A stretch of 64,000 bases of DNA, from positions 124,001 to 188,000 of the forward strand of contig NZ_JABAIH010000002.1 of NCBI RefSeq assembly GCF_012641395.1, given 5' to 3'. Source of the DNA: Rhizobium sp. P32RR-XVIII. Its GTDB lineage: Bacteria; Pseudomonadota; Alphaproteobacteria; Rhizobiales; Rhizobiaceae. Positions 7,310 through 14,536 of this stretch are shown here, piece by piece (the stretch's first letter is position 1; each line of letters opens with the position of its first letter). Below the pieces are notes generated by a model. The model was not told the DNA's origin and searched no databases. It saw only the letters and a list, made by a program, of their open reading frames with translations. Position numbers and translations under genes: made by a program.

Positions 7310-8467
7310 ATGAACATCCGATCTTTCCTGCCGTGGGGCTCCGCGGCGGGCCGAAAGCCTCTGCCCGAGAAGAAGGCGGCGTCCGGCTTCCTGTCGCTTG
7401 CCGCGCAAGGGCAGGCGAGCTGGACGGGACGCTCCTATGCGGCGCTGTCGCGCGAGGGCTTCATGAAGAACCCGGTGGCACATCGTTGCGTGCGGCTGGT
7501 GGCGGAGGCGGCCGCCTGCGTGCCCTGGCTGGTCTACGAGGGCGACCGGGAACGGGCGGAGCATCCGGCCGCGGGGCTGATCAGGCAGCCGAACGGGCGG
7601 ATGAGCGGGCCTGATTTCTTCGAGACGCTCTACGGTCATCTGCTGCTTTCGGGCAATGCCTATATCGAGCCGCTCGCCGTGGGCGGGGCGTTGCGGGAAC
7701 TGCATCTGCTAAGGCCCGACCGGATCAGCGTGATCGAGGGCCCCGACGGATGGCCGGAAGCCTACGAATACCGGGCCGGCGGTTCGGTTCGCCGCTTTGC
7801 GGCGGAGACCGACGGGCCGGGGCTCCTGCATCTGAAGCTGTTTCATCCGCTTGACGATCACCTGGGCTTTCCGCCGCTTGCGGCGGCGCAGGTCGCTCTC
7901 GATCTTTCCAATGCGGCGGCGACCTGGAACAAGGCGCTGCTCGACAATTCCGCCCGGCCTTCGGGCGCGCTGGTCTATCAGCCGAAGGAGGGCGGCAATC
8001 TTTCGCCCGACCAGTACGAACGGCTGCGCCAGGAACTGGACCAGGGCTATTCCGGCCCGATGCGCGCTGGCCGGCCGCTGCTGCTCGAGGGCGGTCTCGA
8101 CTGGAAGGCGATGGGGCTTTCGCCGAAGGACATGGACTTCGTCGAGGCGCGCAATGGCGCGGCCCGCGACATCGCGCTCGCCTTCGGCGTGCCGCCGATG
8201 CTGCTCGGCATTCCGGGCGACAACACCTATGCGAACTACCAGGAGGCGAACCGCGCCTTCTATCGTCTCACCGTGTTGCCGATGCTGACGCGCACCGCCG
8301 CCTCGCTTTCGGCGTGGCTGGCATCGGCTTACGGCGATGCACTGCGGCTGGAGCCGGACCTCGACAAGGTGGCGGGGCTTTCGGCCGAGCGCGGGGAACT
8401 GTGGGCGCGGGTGGGAAGCGCGAGCTTCCTGACGGATGAGGAGAAGCGGGAGGCGGTGGGGTATTGA
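7310..8467 (+). CDS. HK97-family portal protein (GTA g3)
   Basis: 385 residues; forms the dodecameric ring through which DNA enters the head and where the tail joins. Family landmarks are FMKNPVAHRCVRLVAEAAA near the start, SGPDFFETLYGHLLLSGNAY, LGFPPLAAAQVALDLSNAAA, and FGVPPMLLGIPGDNTYANYQ near residue 300, typical of HK97-type portals. AGGAAAACATC precedes ATG 7310. The C-terminus lies 15 bases before a RIME-like palindrome. Length is normal for a GTA portal. Confidence 0.93.
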   Translation: MNIRSFLPWGSAAGRKPLPEKKAASGFLSLAAQGQASWTGRSYAALSREGFMKNPVAHRCVRLVAEAAACVPWLVYEGDRERAEHPAAGLIRQPNGRMSGPDFFETLYGHLLLSGNAYIEPLAVGGALRELHLLRPDRISVIEGPDGWPEAYEYRAGGSVRRFAAETDGPGLLHLKLFHPLDDHLGFPPLAAAQVALDLSNAAATWNKALLDNSARPSGALVYQPKEGGNLSPDQYERLRQELDQGYSGPMRAGRPLLLEGGLDWKAMGLSPKDMDFVEARNGAARDIALAFGVPPMLLGIPGDNTYANYQEANRAFYRLTVLPMLTRTAASLSAWLASAYGDALRLEPDLDKVAGLSAERGELWARVGSASFLTDEEKREAVGY

Positions 8468-8482
8468 GGCTGGGCCAGATGG

Positions 8483-8598
8483 CCCCCTCATCCGCCTGCC
8501 GGCACCTTCTCCCCGGCGGGGAGAAGGGATATGCCGCGGCGTCTCGGGTCCTTCTTCTCCCCTCGGGGAGAAGGTGCCCGATAGGGCGGATGAGGGGG
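8483..8598. repeat. RIME1-like palindromic element, copy 1
   Basis: Starts CCCCCTCATCCGCCTGCCGG and ends GGCGGATGAGGGGG, with two internal hairpins containing CTTCTCCCC...GGGGAGAAG. This matches the rhizobial intergenic mosaic element (RIME) pattern. The closely similar copy 2 (11154-11268) lies in the opposite orientation. The rest of 8468-8819 holds no convincing gene. Confidence 0.8.
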
Positions 8599-8819
8599 TA
8601 TCCGGCACGACGTGTGTTATGTGGACGACATCCAGATGGATTTTCAGATCAGTGGCTTCGATGTCCGCCAAGCTGATTCAACGTCTCAAGCGCCTGACGC
8701 GATCTTCAAAGATCCCCCGGCAAGCGATTCAAAGGATTCGGTGAAATGTCGCGGCGGGCGCGCTGTGCGCGGTCGCGCGCCGCGTTCGTCAGCGCATCCT
8801 TACACAGGAGAGTTCAACA

Positions 8820-9134
8820 ATGGCTGACTTTTCCAATGAAGGCGGGCTCTGGATGAGCCGTGCGCTGGGGGCGTCGGCGGGAGCGGCGGTGTCGCTGGTC
8901 TATCTCCTGCCGAAGAGCAGGCGGGAGGCGGCAAGCCGGTTTTTCTCGGGGCTTTCCTGCGGGCTGATCTTTGGCGGGCCGACCGGTCTCTGGCTCATGG
9001 AGCGGCTGGGGCTGGCCGACATGCTTTCGGCTTCCGAAGTGATGCTTTCGGGATCGGCGGCGGCGAGCCTCTGCGCCTGGTGGGCGCTAGGCATTCTGGC
9101 GCGGGTGGCGGAGCGGTGGAAGGGGAGCGAATAG
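8820..9134 (+). CDS. GTA g3.5-type small membrane protein
   Basis: 104 residues between portal and prohead protease, the position of the small g3.5 gene in GTA clusters. Hydrophobic stretches at about residues 13-30 (ALGASAGAAVSLVYLL), 41-58 (FFSGLSCGLIFGGPTGLWL) and 75-93 (MLSGSAAASLCAWWALGIL) suggest two or three membrane segments. A good ribosome site (AGGAGAG, 8 bases) precedes ATG 8820. The role is unknown; a head-assembly membrane anchor or a second holin-like function are possibilities. Confidence 0.75.
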   Translation: MADFSNEGGLWMSRALGASAGAAVSLVYLLPKSRREAASRFFSGLSCGLIFGGPTGLWLMERLGLADMLSASEVMLSGSAAASLCAWWALGILARVAERWKGSE

Positions 9135-9140
9135 GGAGTA

Positions 9141-9231
9141 GCGAATAGCGAATAGCGAATAGTTGGGCCGCGGCCCTTGTTGGCAGCGTTCGCAGCTTAC
9201 TCTCATTCGCTATTCGCTATTCGCTATTCGC
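9141..9231. repeat. Inverted arrays of a 7-base repeat
   Basis: GCGAATA is repeated three times at 9141-9161, and the reverse complement unit ATTCGCT about four times at 9205-9231. The two arrays face each other across about 42 bases and can pair over about 20 bases. A related short array (GCCAATAGCCAATAGCGAATAG) is at 11129-11150, after the capsid gene. Confidence 0.85.
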
Positions 9232-9272
9232 CTGCAGCCAAGCTTTTCTAAAACAATCAGGAGCATTCAACC

Positions 9273-9857
9273 ATGAACGTATCGCTCGTTCGGGCAGGCT
9301 CGCCCGTGGGCGCGGACACGCGCAAATTCGCCAACCTGGAACTGCGCGGGCTGAAGCGCGACGGGACGTTTTCCGGCTATGCCAGCGTCTTCGGCGAAGT
9401 CGATCTCGGCAAGGATCAAGTCGAGCGCGGCGCGTTCCGCAAGTCGCTGGCCGAGCGTGGGCCGCAGGGCGTGCGCATGCTTTTCCAGCATGATCCGTCC
9501 GAGCCGATCGGCGCCTGGAAGACGATCCGCGAGGATAGCCGCGGGCTCTTCGTCGAGGGCGTGCTCGCCGACGGCGTGGCACGGGCCCGCGAGGTGCATC
9601 AGCTGATCAAGAACGGCGCGCTCGACGGGCTCTCGATCGGCTTCCGGACGGTGAGGGCCAGGACCGATGCGAAAAGCGGCGTGCGGCGCATTTTCGAGGC
9701 GGACCTCTGGGAGATCTCGGTGGTGACCTTCCCGATGCTGCCTTCGGCGCGCGTGCAGAACATCAAGAATGCGCGGTGGTTCCGCGACAAGGAGACCGAG
9801 CTCGTCCGCGCCATGCGCCGGGCGGCTAGGGCGATGCTGACCGAAACCTTCAGATAG
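9273..9857 (+). CDS. HK97-family prohead protease (GTA g4)
   Basis: 194 residues; serine protease that trims the capsid protein during head maturation. N-terminal LRGLKRDGTFSGYASVFGEV, the catalytic His in RMLFQHDPSEPIGAW, and the catalytic Ser in LDGLSIGFRT are present, followed by LWEISVVTFPMLPSARV. Ribosome site AGGAG is 9 bases before ATG 9273. It lies between a 7-base repeat hairpin and the capsid gene, with 9 bases to the next start. Confidence 0.92.
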   Translation: MNVSLVRAGSPVGADTRKFANLELRGLKRDGTFSGYASVFGEVDLGKDQVERGAFRKSLAERGPQGVRMLFQHDPSEPIGAWKTIREDSRGLFVEGVLADGVARAREVHQLIKNGALDGLSIGFRTVRARTDAKSGVRRIFEADLWEISVVTFPMLPSARVQNIKNARWFRDKETELVRAMRRAARAMLTETFR

Positions 9858-9866
9858 GATTGTTTC

Positions 9867-11120
9867 ATGACGGATATGACTGCAAAGACGGCGCCGGAGA
9901 TCAAGGCGGTGCCGGAGACGATGACGGCTGCCTTCGACGACTTCATGGAGGCCTTCGAGGCCTTCAAGGAAACCAATGACCGGCGCCTCGGCGAGATCGA
10001 GGAGAAGCTGACGGCAGACGTCGTCACACGCGAGAAGATGGACCGCATCAACCGCGCGATGGACGAGCAGAAGAAGGTGCTCGACCAGCTGGCGCTGAAG
10101 AAGGCGCGGCCTCCGCTCGGGCGCTCAGGGGCCGGTGGCGTCGAGGCCGCCGAGCACAAGGCGGCCTTCGAGAACTACATCCGCCGCGGCGACGAGGCGG
10201 GTTTGCGCGAGATCGAGGCAAAGGCGATGTCGGTGGGCACCGGCGCCGATGGCGGTTACCTCGTGCCGCCGGAGACGGACACGGAAATCGGCCGCAGGCT
10301 TTCGGTCGTCTCGCCGATCCGGGCGCTGGCGACGGTACGCCAGGTTTCCGGCTCGGTGCTGAAGAAGCCGTTCTCGACCGCGGGCATGGCTTGCGGCTGG
10401 GTGGCGGAGACGGCGACGCGGCCGCAGACGAATACGGCACAGCTTGCCGAGCTTTCCTTCCCGACCATGGAGCTCTATGCGATGCCGGCCGCTACGCAGG
10501 CGCTGCTCGATGACGCCGCCGTCGATATCGAGGCCTGGATTTCGAGCGAGGTGGATACGGTCTTTGCCGAGCAGGAAGGCGCGGCCTTCGTTTCCGGCGA
10601 AGACACCAACAAGCCGAAGGGTTTCCTGAGCTATACCGCGGTGGCCGACAGCGACTGGAGCTGGGGCAATCTCGGCTATATCGCGACCGGCGCTGCAGGT
10701 GCGTTTGCGGCGAGCGGCGCATCCGACGTGCTGGTCGATACGATCTATGCGCTGAAGGCCGGTCACCGGCAGAACGCCAACTTCGTGATGAACCGCAAGA
10801 CGCAGGCTTCCGTCCGCAAGCTGAAGGACGCCGAAGGGCGTTATCTCTGGCAGCCGCCGGCAAGTGCTGGCGAAGCGGCGACCTTGCTGGGCTTCCCGGT
10901 TGTCGAGGCCGAGGACATGCCGGACATTGCGGCGAACGCGCTGTCGATCGCTTTCGGCGACTTCCGTGCCGGCTATCTCGTGGTCGACCGCACAGGCGTG
11001 CGGGTGCTGCGCGATCCCTATTCCGCCAAGCCCTATGTGCTCTTCTATACGACCAAGCGTGTTGGCGGCGGGGTGCAGAACTTCGAGGCGATCAAGCTGG
11101 TGAAGTTTGCGGTGAGCTGA
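9867..11120 (+). CDS. HK97-family major capsid protein (GTA g5)
   Basis: 417 residues. Residues 1-110 form the helical delta scaffold domain (FDDFMEAFEAFKETNDRRLG, MDRINRAMDEQKKVLDQLAL), expected to be cut by the protease near residues 110-125, before SVGTGADGGYLVPPETDTE, the start of the mature fold. SVVSPIRALATVRQV, ELYAMPAATQALLDDA and the long P-domain helix follow. FGDFRAGYLVVDRTGVRVLRD is the usual C-terminal part. It ends in GTA style with NFEAIKLVKFAVS. The structural gene is complete. Confidence 0.95.
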   Translation: MTDMTAKTAPEIKAVPETMTAAFDDFMEAFEAFKETNDRRLGEIEEKLTADVVTREKMDRINRAMDEQKKVLDQLALKKARPPLGRSGAGGVEAAEHKAAFENYIRRGDEAGLREIEAKAMSVGTGADGGYLVPPETDTEIGRRLSVVSPIRALATVRQVSGSVLKKPFSTAGMACGWVAETATRPQTNTAQLAELSFPTMELYAMPAATQALLDDAAVDIEAWISSEVDTVFAEQEGAAFVSGEDTNKPKGFLSYTAVADSDWSWGNLGYIATGAAGAFAASGASDVLVDTIYALKAGHRQNANFVMNRKTQASVRKLKDAEGRYLWQPPASAGEAATLLGFPVVEAEDMPDIAANALSIAFGDFRAGYLVVDRTGVRVLRDPYSAKPYVLFYTTKRVGGGVQNFEAIKLVKFAVS

Positions 11121-11128
11121 TGGGGCGA

Positions 11129-11150
11129 GCCAATAGCCAATAGCGAATAG
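11129..11150 (+). repeat. Short 7-base repeat array
   Basis: Three units, GCCAATA GCCAATA GCGAATA, related to the arrays at 9141-9231. It abuts RIME-like copy 2, so both repeat types share the two gaps around protease and capsid genes. Confidence 0.7.
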
Positions 11151-11153
11151 GGG

Positions 11154-11268
11154 CCCCCTCATCCGACCCTTCGGGCCACCTTCTCCCCGAGGGGAGAAGG
11201 GAACGGAGACGTTGCGGCATATCCCTTCTCCCAGGCGGGGAGAAGGTGCCGGCAGGCGGATGAGGGGG
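11154..11268. repeat. RIME1-like palindromic element, copy 2 (inverted)
   Basis: The reverse complement closely matches copy 1 at 8483-8598, including the inner GAAGGGATATGCCGC and the GGAGAAGGTGCC arms. Copies 1 and 2 are therefore inverted repeats flanking g3.5, protease and capsid. Confidence 0.8.
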
Positions 11269-11310
11269 CGGCTTGCTCCGCGGCTGAATAGTTTTTCAAG
11301 GGAAATTTCC

Positions 11311-11880
11311 ATGACCTATGCATTGACCGCTCCGCCGCTGGCGGAGGCGCTGACGCTTGCCGATGTGAAGGTGCATCTGCGGCTGGACGGGAACGAGGAG
11401 GATGCGCTTCTGACCTCGCTGATCCGGGTGGCGCGCGAGCATCTGGAGCGCGTGACCGGGCTCTGCCTGATGACGCAGGGCTGGCGGCTTTATCTTGATT
11501 CAGTTCCTGAAGAGGGCGGGATTCAGATTGCCAAAGGACCGGTGCAAGCCATTGAAGGCGTGACGCTTTACGATGCGAGTGGCGAAGAGGTGTCGCTGCC
11601 GCTGACGGGGCATATGCTCGATGGCAATGCGCGGCCGGCGCGCCTGGTCCTGAATCAGAACGTCAATTTCGGCCGGGCCATCAACGGCATCGAAATCGAC
11701 TTTTCCGCAGGCTTCGGCGAGAGCGGCGCGGATGTGCCCGATGTGTTGAAACGGGCGATGCTGATGCATGTGGCGCAGATGTTCGCCTTCCGCGGTGCGG
11801 TAGCAGTCGCGGACCAGCCGGCGGATATTCCGGCTGGCTACGACCGGCTGATCGCGCCCTTTCTGATGCGGAGGCTTTGA
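11311..11880 (+). CDS. Head-tail connector protein (GTA g6)
   Basis: 189 residues from ATG 11311, preceded by AAGGGAAATTTCC; the open frame to 11212 runs through the RIME element and is not coding. LAEALTLADVKVHLRLDGNE, then DALLTSLIRVAREHLERVTG, is the start of the gp6-like/phiE125 gp8-like adaptor family. QGWRLYLDSVP and KGPVQAIEGVTLYD follow, and VLKRAMLMHVAQMFAFRGAV is the C-terminal helix. It forms the adaptor ring under the portal. The stop overlaps the next ATG. Confidence 0.88.
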   Translation: MTYALTAPPLAEALTLADVKVHLRLDGNEEDALLTSLIRVAREHLERVTGLCLMTQGWRLYLDSVPEEGGIQIAKGPVQAIEGVTLYDASGEEVSLPLTGHMLDGNARPARLVLNQNVNFGRAINGIEIDFSAGFGESGADVPDVLKRAMLMHVAQMFAFRGAVAVADQPADIPAGYDRLIAPFLMRRL

Positions 11881-12212
11881 TGCGATCGGTCTTCTTCGAT
11901 CCAGGGCAGATGACGGCGCGGCTGGAGCTCGAGCGGCCCGTCGCAACACCGGACGGGCAGGGCGGCGCTGCGGTCTCCTACGAGGCCGTTGCCGCTCTTT
12001 GGGCGCGCGTCGAGCCTCTCGGTGAAGTGCGCGAGGAGCGGGCGGGGGCGGATGTGTTCACCCTGACGCATCGCATCTGGCTGCCGTTTCGAAGCGACCT
12101 GCAGGCTGGTATGCGGCTTCGCAAAGGCTCGCGGATCTTTGCGATCGGCGCCTGGCGCGATCCGGATGAAACGGCACGCTATATCGTCTGCCTCTGCGAG
12201 GAGGCGGGCTGA
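11880..12212 (+). CDS. Phage head closure protein (GTA g7)
   Basis: 110 residues. Small beta-barrel stopper: RLELERPVATPDGQGGAAV, ALWARVEPLGEVREERAG and THRIWLPFRSDLQAGMRL are standard for the head-tail joining (SPP1 gp16-like) family, including the early Ala-Leu-Trp-Ala-Arg-Val block. Its ATG shares the A of the previous stop, and its own stop overlaps the next small ORF in the same way. Confidence 0.88.
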   Translation: MRSVFFDPGQMTARLELERPVATPDGQGGAAVSYEAVAALWARVEPLGEVREERAGADVFTLTHRIWLPFRSDLQAGMRLRKGSRIFAIGAWRDPDETARYIVCLCEEAG

Positions 12213-12331
12213 TGAAGGCGCTTGCGGCAATCACGCTGCCGGATCTCGCGGCAGTGCTGGCGAGGATTGCGCGCGAAGGCGCGCGGACGGAGAAACGCGA
12301 ACGGGAGGCGGATGATGAGCGCGGCAAATGA
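12212..12331 (+). CDS. 39-residue ORF between g7 and g8
   Basis: MKALAAITLPDLAAVLARIA followed by a charged tail (REGARTEKREREADDERGK). The ATG overlaps the g7 stop and the end overlaps the g8 start by 17 bases, so translational coupling is plausible. It occupies the slot of the HK97 gp10-like tail-completion gene of many phages and could be its shrunken remnant, a coupling peptide or nothing. Codon use resembles its neighbours. Confidence 0.4.
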   Translation: MKALAAITLPDLAAVLARIAREGARTEKREREADDERGK

Positions 12332-12719
12332 ACTGCTGGCGGCGATCCATGCGCGGCTTTCGGGCGACGCCGGGCTTGCGGGCTTGATCGGCGAAGACGG
12401 CATCCGCGACCGGCTGGTGACGGGCAGGAGGCTGCCGTGCATCGTCATCGGCGAGATGACGAGCAGCAATTATTCGACCGCCAGCGAGGCGGGCGAGGAG
12501 CATCTGCTGGTGCTGGAAATCTGGTGCGAGGCGGGCGGGCGCAAGCAGGCGCAGGAGATTGCCGGGATCGTGCACGCGTTGCTCGACGATGCGGCGCTGA
12601 CGCTTGCCGGGCATCACCTCGTCGGCCTGCAGCACCGGCTGACGCGGACGCGGCGGGAGGCGAAGACGAAGCTGCATGCGGCGGAGATGCGATTCAGGGC
12701 TGTGACGGAACCGGGATAA
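12315..12719 (+). CDS. DUF3168 tail terminator-like protein (GTA g8)
   Basis: 134 residues. ANELLAAIHARLSGDAGLAG and LPCIVIGEMTSSNYST, then LLVLEIWCEAGGRKQAQEIA, match DUF3168 proteins, which cap tails in phages (gpU-like). I start at ATG 12315 because GGGAGG lies 6-7 bases upstream; ATG 12312 is equally in frame. The C-terminus, TRTRREAKTKLHAAEMRFRA, has the usual last strand (RFRAV). A terminator-like hairpin follows at 12764. Confidence 0.85.
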   Translation: MSAANELLAAIHARLSGDAGLAGLIGEDGIRDRLVTGRRLPCIVIGEMTSSNYSTASEAGEEHLLVLEIWCEAGGRKQAQEIAGIVHALLDDAALTLAGHHLVGLQHRLTRTRREAKTKLHAAEMRFRAVTEPG

Positions 12720-12763
12720 GTATCTCGCGACGCGGCGGAGGCAGCATTTCGGGATTGTTGGTA

Positions 12764-12790
12764 GGCGCCTTCGGGTGCCCTTTTCTTTTT
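12764..12790 (+). terminator. Intrinsic terminator with UUCG loop inside structural operon
   Basis: GGCGCC, TTCG, GGTGCC, then CTTTTCTTTTT: a 6-base stem with one G-U pair, the very stable UUCG loop and a T tract. It lies between g8 and the major tail gene, whose ribosome site (GGAAGGTGGG) begins directly after. It could tune transcript levels between head and tail genes. Confidence 0.6.
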
Positions 12791-12803
12791 GGAAGGTGGG
12801 AAA

Positions 12804-13211
12804 ATGGTGGCGCAGAAGGGCAAGGATCTGCTCTTGAAGATCCATAACGGCACGGCTTACGAGACGGTGGCGGGCTTGCGCTCCAAGCGCCTCGCCTTCA
12901 ATGCAGAAACGGTCGACGCGACCGATGCGGAAAGCGCAGGACGCTGGCGTGAATTGCTGGGCGGAGCAGGCGTGCAGCGCGCCTCGATTTCCGGCGCGGG
13001 CATCTTCAAGGACGCCAGCTCGGACGCGCTGGTGAGGAGTGCCTTCTTCAATGCATCGATCCTGAACTGGCAGATCGTCATTCCGGATTTTGGGACGGTG
13101 ACCGGGCCGTTCCAGGCGACCGCGCTCGAATATTCCGGCCAGCACAACGGCGAGGTCATGTTCGAGCTGGCGCTGGAATCTGCGGGCGCGCTGGCCTTTG
13201 GGGCGCTCTGA
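12804..13211 (+). CDS. Major tail protein, TP901-1-like (GTA g9)
   Basis: 135 residues; the tail-tube subunit. MVAQKGKDLLLKIHNGTAYE, GLRSKRLAFNAETVDATDAE and SAGRWRELLGGAGVQRASIS are the usual N-terminal half, with FKDASSDALVRSAFFNASIL and the C-terminal EVMFELALESAGALAF of the TP901-1 major tail family. GGAAGGTGGGAAA precedes ATG 12804; ATG 12789 is also in frame but lies in the ribosome-site region. The stop overlaps g10. Confidence 0.9.
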   Translation: MVAQKGKDLLLKIHNGTAYETVAGLRSKRLAFNAETVDATDAESAGRWRELLGGAGVQRASISGAGIFKDASSDALVRSAFFNASILNWQIVIPDFGTVTGPFQATALEYSGQHNGEVMFELALESAGALAFGAL

Positions 13212-13576
13212 TGCGGGCGGCGGGAGCAAGGGCAAACCGCCGGCGGGGCGAAATCGAGGCCATGGTTGACGGCGAGCGGCGGATCCTCTGCCTGACGCTT
13301 GGGGCGCTTTCGGAGCTTGAGACGGCGTTTGCGGCCGACAATCTCGCGGGACTGGCGGAGCGCTTTTCGGCCGGGCGGCTGAAGGCCGAGGACATGATCC
13401 GCATCATCGGCGCCGGGCTTCGCGGCGGCGGCAATCTCTATTCGGATCAGGACGTGGCGGAAGCGAGCGTCGAGGGCGGAATCGCCGGATACGCGGCGAT
13501 CGTCGGCGAGCTTCTGACGGCGACATTCGCAGGACCCGAAACCGGGGCGGAAACGACCTCCCTCCGCCCCCTCTAG
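13211..13576 (+). CDS. GTA family tail assembly chaperone (g10)
   Basis: 121 residues. GEIEAMVDGERRILCLTLGA, LSELETAFAADNLAGLAERF and DMIRIIGAGLRGGGN match the GTA gp10 (Phage_TAC_11) family. ATG 13211 overlaps the g9 stop. The frame ends TTSLRPL at TAG 13574, right after a run of five C. The next gene (g10.1) lies one base back in frame and lacks a start codon, which suggests a -1 frameshift product. Confidence 0.88.
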   Translation: MRAAGARANRRRGEIEAMVDGERRILCLTLGALSELETAFAADNLAGLAERFSAGRLKAEDMIRIIGAGLRGGGNLYSDQDVAEASVEGGIAGYAAIVGELLTATFAGPETGAETTSLRPL

Positions 13577-13830
13577 CCGCAGCAGGCAGCAAGACCGCGC
13601 GGGACGCTCAGCCGTTTCCGTGGGCGCGTGTTCTGCATATCGGCCTCTGCCTGCTGCGGCTTCCTCCCGAGGCTTTCTGGGCCATGACACCCGCTGAGTT
13701 TCATGCGGCCGCGGGCGGGCTTGCGCCGCGGACGGCGGTGCTTTCCCGGGCTGGACTGGTGGGGATGATGGAGAGGTTTCCGGATAGACCCTTCTCCCCA
13801 GCGGGGAGGAGGTGCCCGGAGGGCGGATGA
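13570..13830 (+). CDS. Second tail chaperone g10.1, no standard start codon
   Basis: The frame reads QPFPWARVLHIGLCLLRLPP, then EAFWAMTPAEFHAAAGGL, the core of the small Phage_TAC_6 (DUF2376) protein that follows g10 in GTA clusters. From 13441 to the ATG of AFWAMTP there is no ATG, GTG or TTG in this frame. It is in the -1 frame relative to g10 and becomes readable if ribosomes slip at 13567-13571 (CCCCC) before the g10 stop. A rare start codon or a sequence error are alternatives. The last 15 codons run into RIME-like copy 3, so the natural C-terminus may be altered. The start given is the likely slip point. Confidence 0.6.
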   Translation, partial: PLAAAGSKTARDAQPFPWARVLHIGLCLLRLPPEAFWAMTPAEFHAAAGGLAPRTAVLSRAGLVGMMERFPDRPFSPAGRRCPEGG

Positions 13831-13950
13831 GGGAGCGGCGCCTTCTGCGGGTCGCTTGCCTTCGCTTTTCGCTCATGCATTCGCGGCGTTGCCGCTCACC
13901 CCCTCATCGCCTCGCTGCGCTCCGGCACTTCTCCCCGCTGGGGAGAAGAG
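13789..13950. repeat. RIME-like element, copy 3 (split)
   Basis: A left half, CCCTTCTCCCCAGCGGGG...GGCGGATGAGGG (13789-13834), and a right half, CCCCCTCATCGCC...CTTCTCCCCGCTGGGGAGAAG (about 13899-13950), are separated by about 65 other bases. The left half supplies the last codons and stop of g10.1. Confidence 0.65.
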
Positions 13951-13986
13951 GCAAGTGGCGGCGATCTGGCCCAACGGAGAACTTTT

Positions 13987-14529
13987 ATGGAAGACGACGA
14001 GACGGACCTCGCGGCGATGGCGGGGCAGGCGGAGGAATTGCGCCGGGCACTCGATGATCTGGAGGGGCGGTCGCGCTCGTTCGGGTCGGCGCTCTCAGGT
14101 GCACTGAGAAGTGCTGTCAGCGGCGGCAAGGGGCTTGAGGATGTCTTGCGCAGCCTTGGCAACCGGCTGGCGGATATTACGCTTTCGGCCGGCATGAAGC
14201 CGCTGGAGAATTTGATCGGCGGAACGGTGTCGGGGATGTTCGGCGGGGGCGGCAAGATATTGCCCTTCGCCGACGGCGGGGTGGTTTCGGCGCCGACCTA
14301 TTTTCCGATGGGCGGCGACATGGGGCTGATGGGCGAGGCGGGAAGCGAGGCGATCCTGCCGCTGAAGCGCGGGCCGGACGGCGCGCTCGGCGTTGCCGCT
14401 GCAGGCGGGGGCGGGGCGCAGATCATCTTCAACGTGACGGCGACCGATGCGCAGAGCTTCCAGAAGAGCGAGGCGCAGATCGCCGCGATGCTGGCGCGCA
14501 CGGCGCTGCGCGGCCAGCGGAATTTGTGA
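13987..14529 (+). CDS. Short tail tape measure protein (GTA g11)
   Basis: 180 residues, short as expected for the short tail of a GTA. Residues 5-45 are helical (AAMAGQAEELRRALDDLEGR). RSLGNRLADITLSAGMKPLE, FADGGVVSAPTYFPMGGDMG and GLMGEAGSEAILPLKR are the C-terminal block of lambda-type tape measures. The Gly/Ala-rich linker and FNVTATDAQSFQKSEAQIAA complete it. GGAGAAC 5 bases before ATG 13987 is a good ribosome site. Copy 3 of the RIME-like element separates it from g10.1. Confidence 0.9.
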   Translation: MEDDETDLAAMAGQAEELRRALDDLEGRSRSFGSALSGALRSAVSGGKGLEDVLRSLGNRLADITLSAGMKPLENLIGGTVSGMFGGGGKILPFADGGVVSAPTYFPMGGDMGLMGEAGSEAILPLKRGPDGALGVAAAGGGGAQIIFNVTATDAQSFQKSEAQIAAMLARTALRGQRNL

Positions 14530-14536
14530 GGCGGGC

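Noticed and set aside
8661..8744. 27-codon basic ORF (MSAKLIQRLKRLTRSSKIP)
   Set aside because: No ribosome site and no supporting context, although composition is slightly peptide-like.
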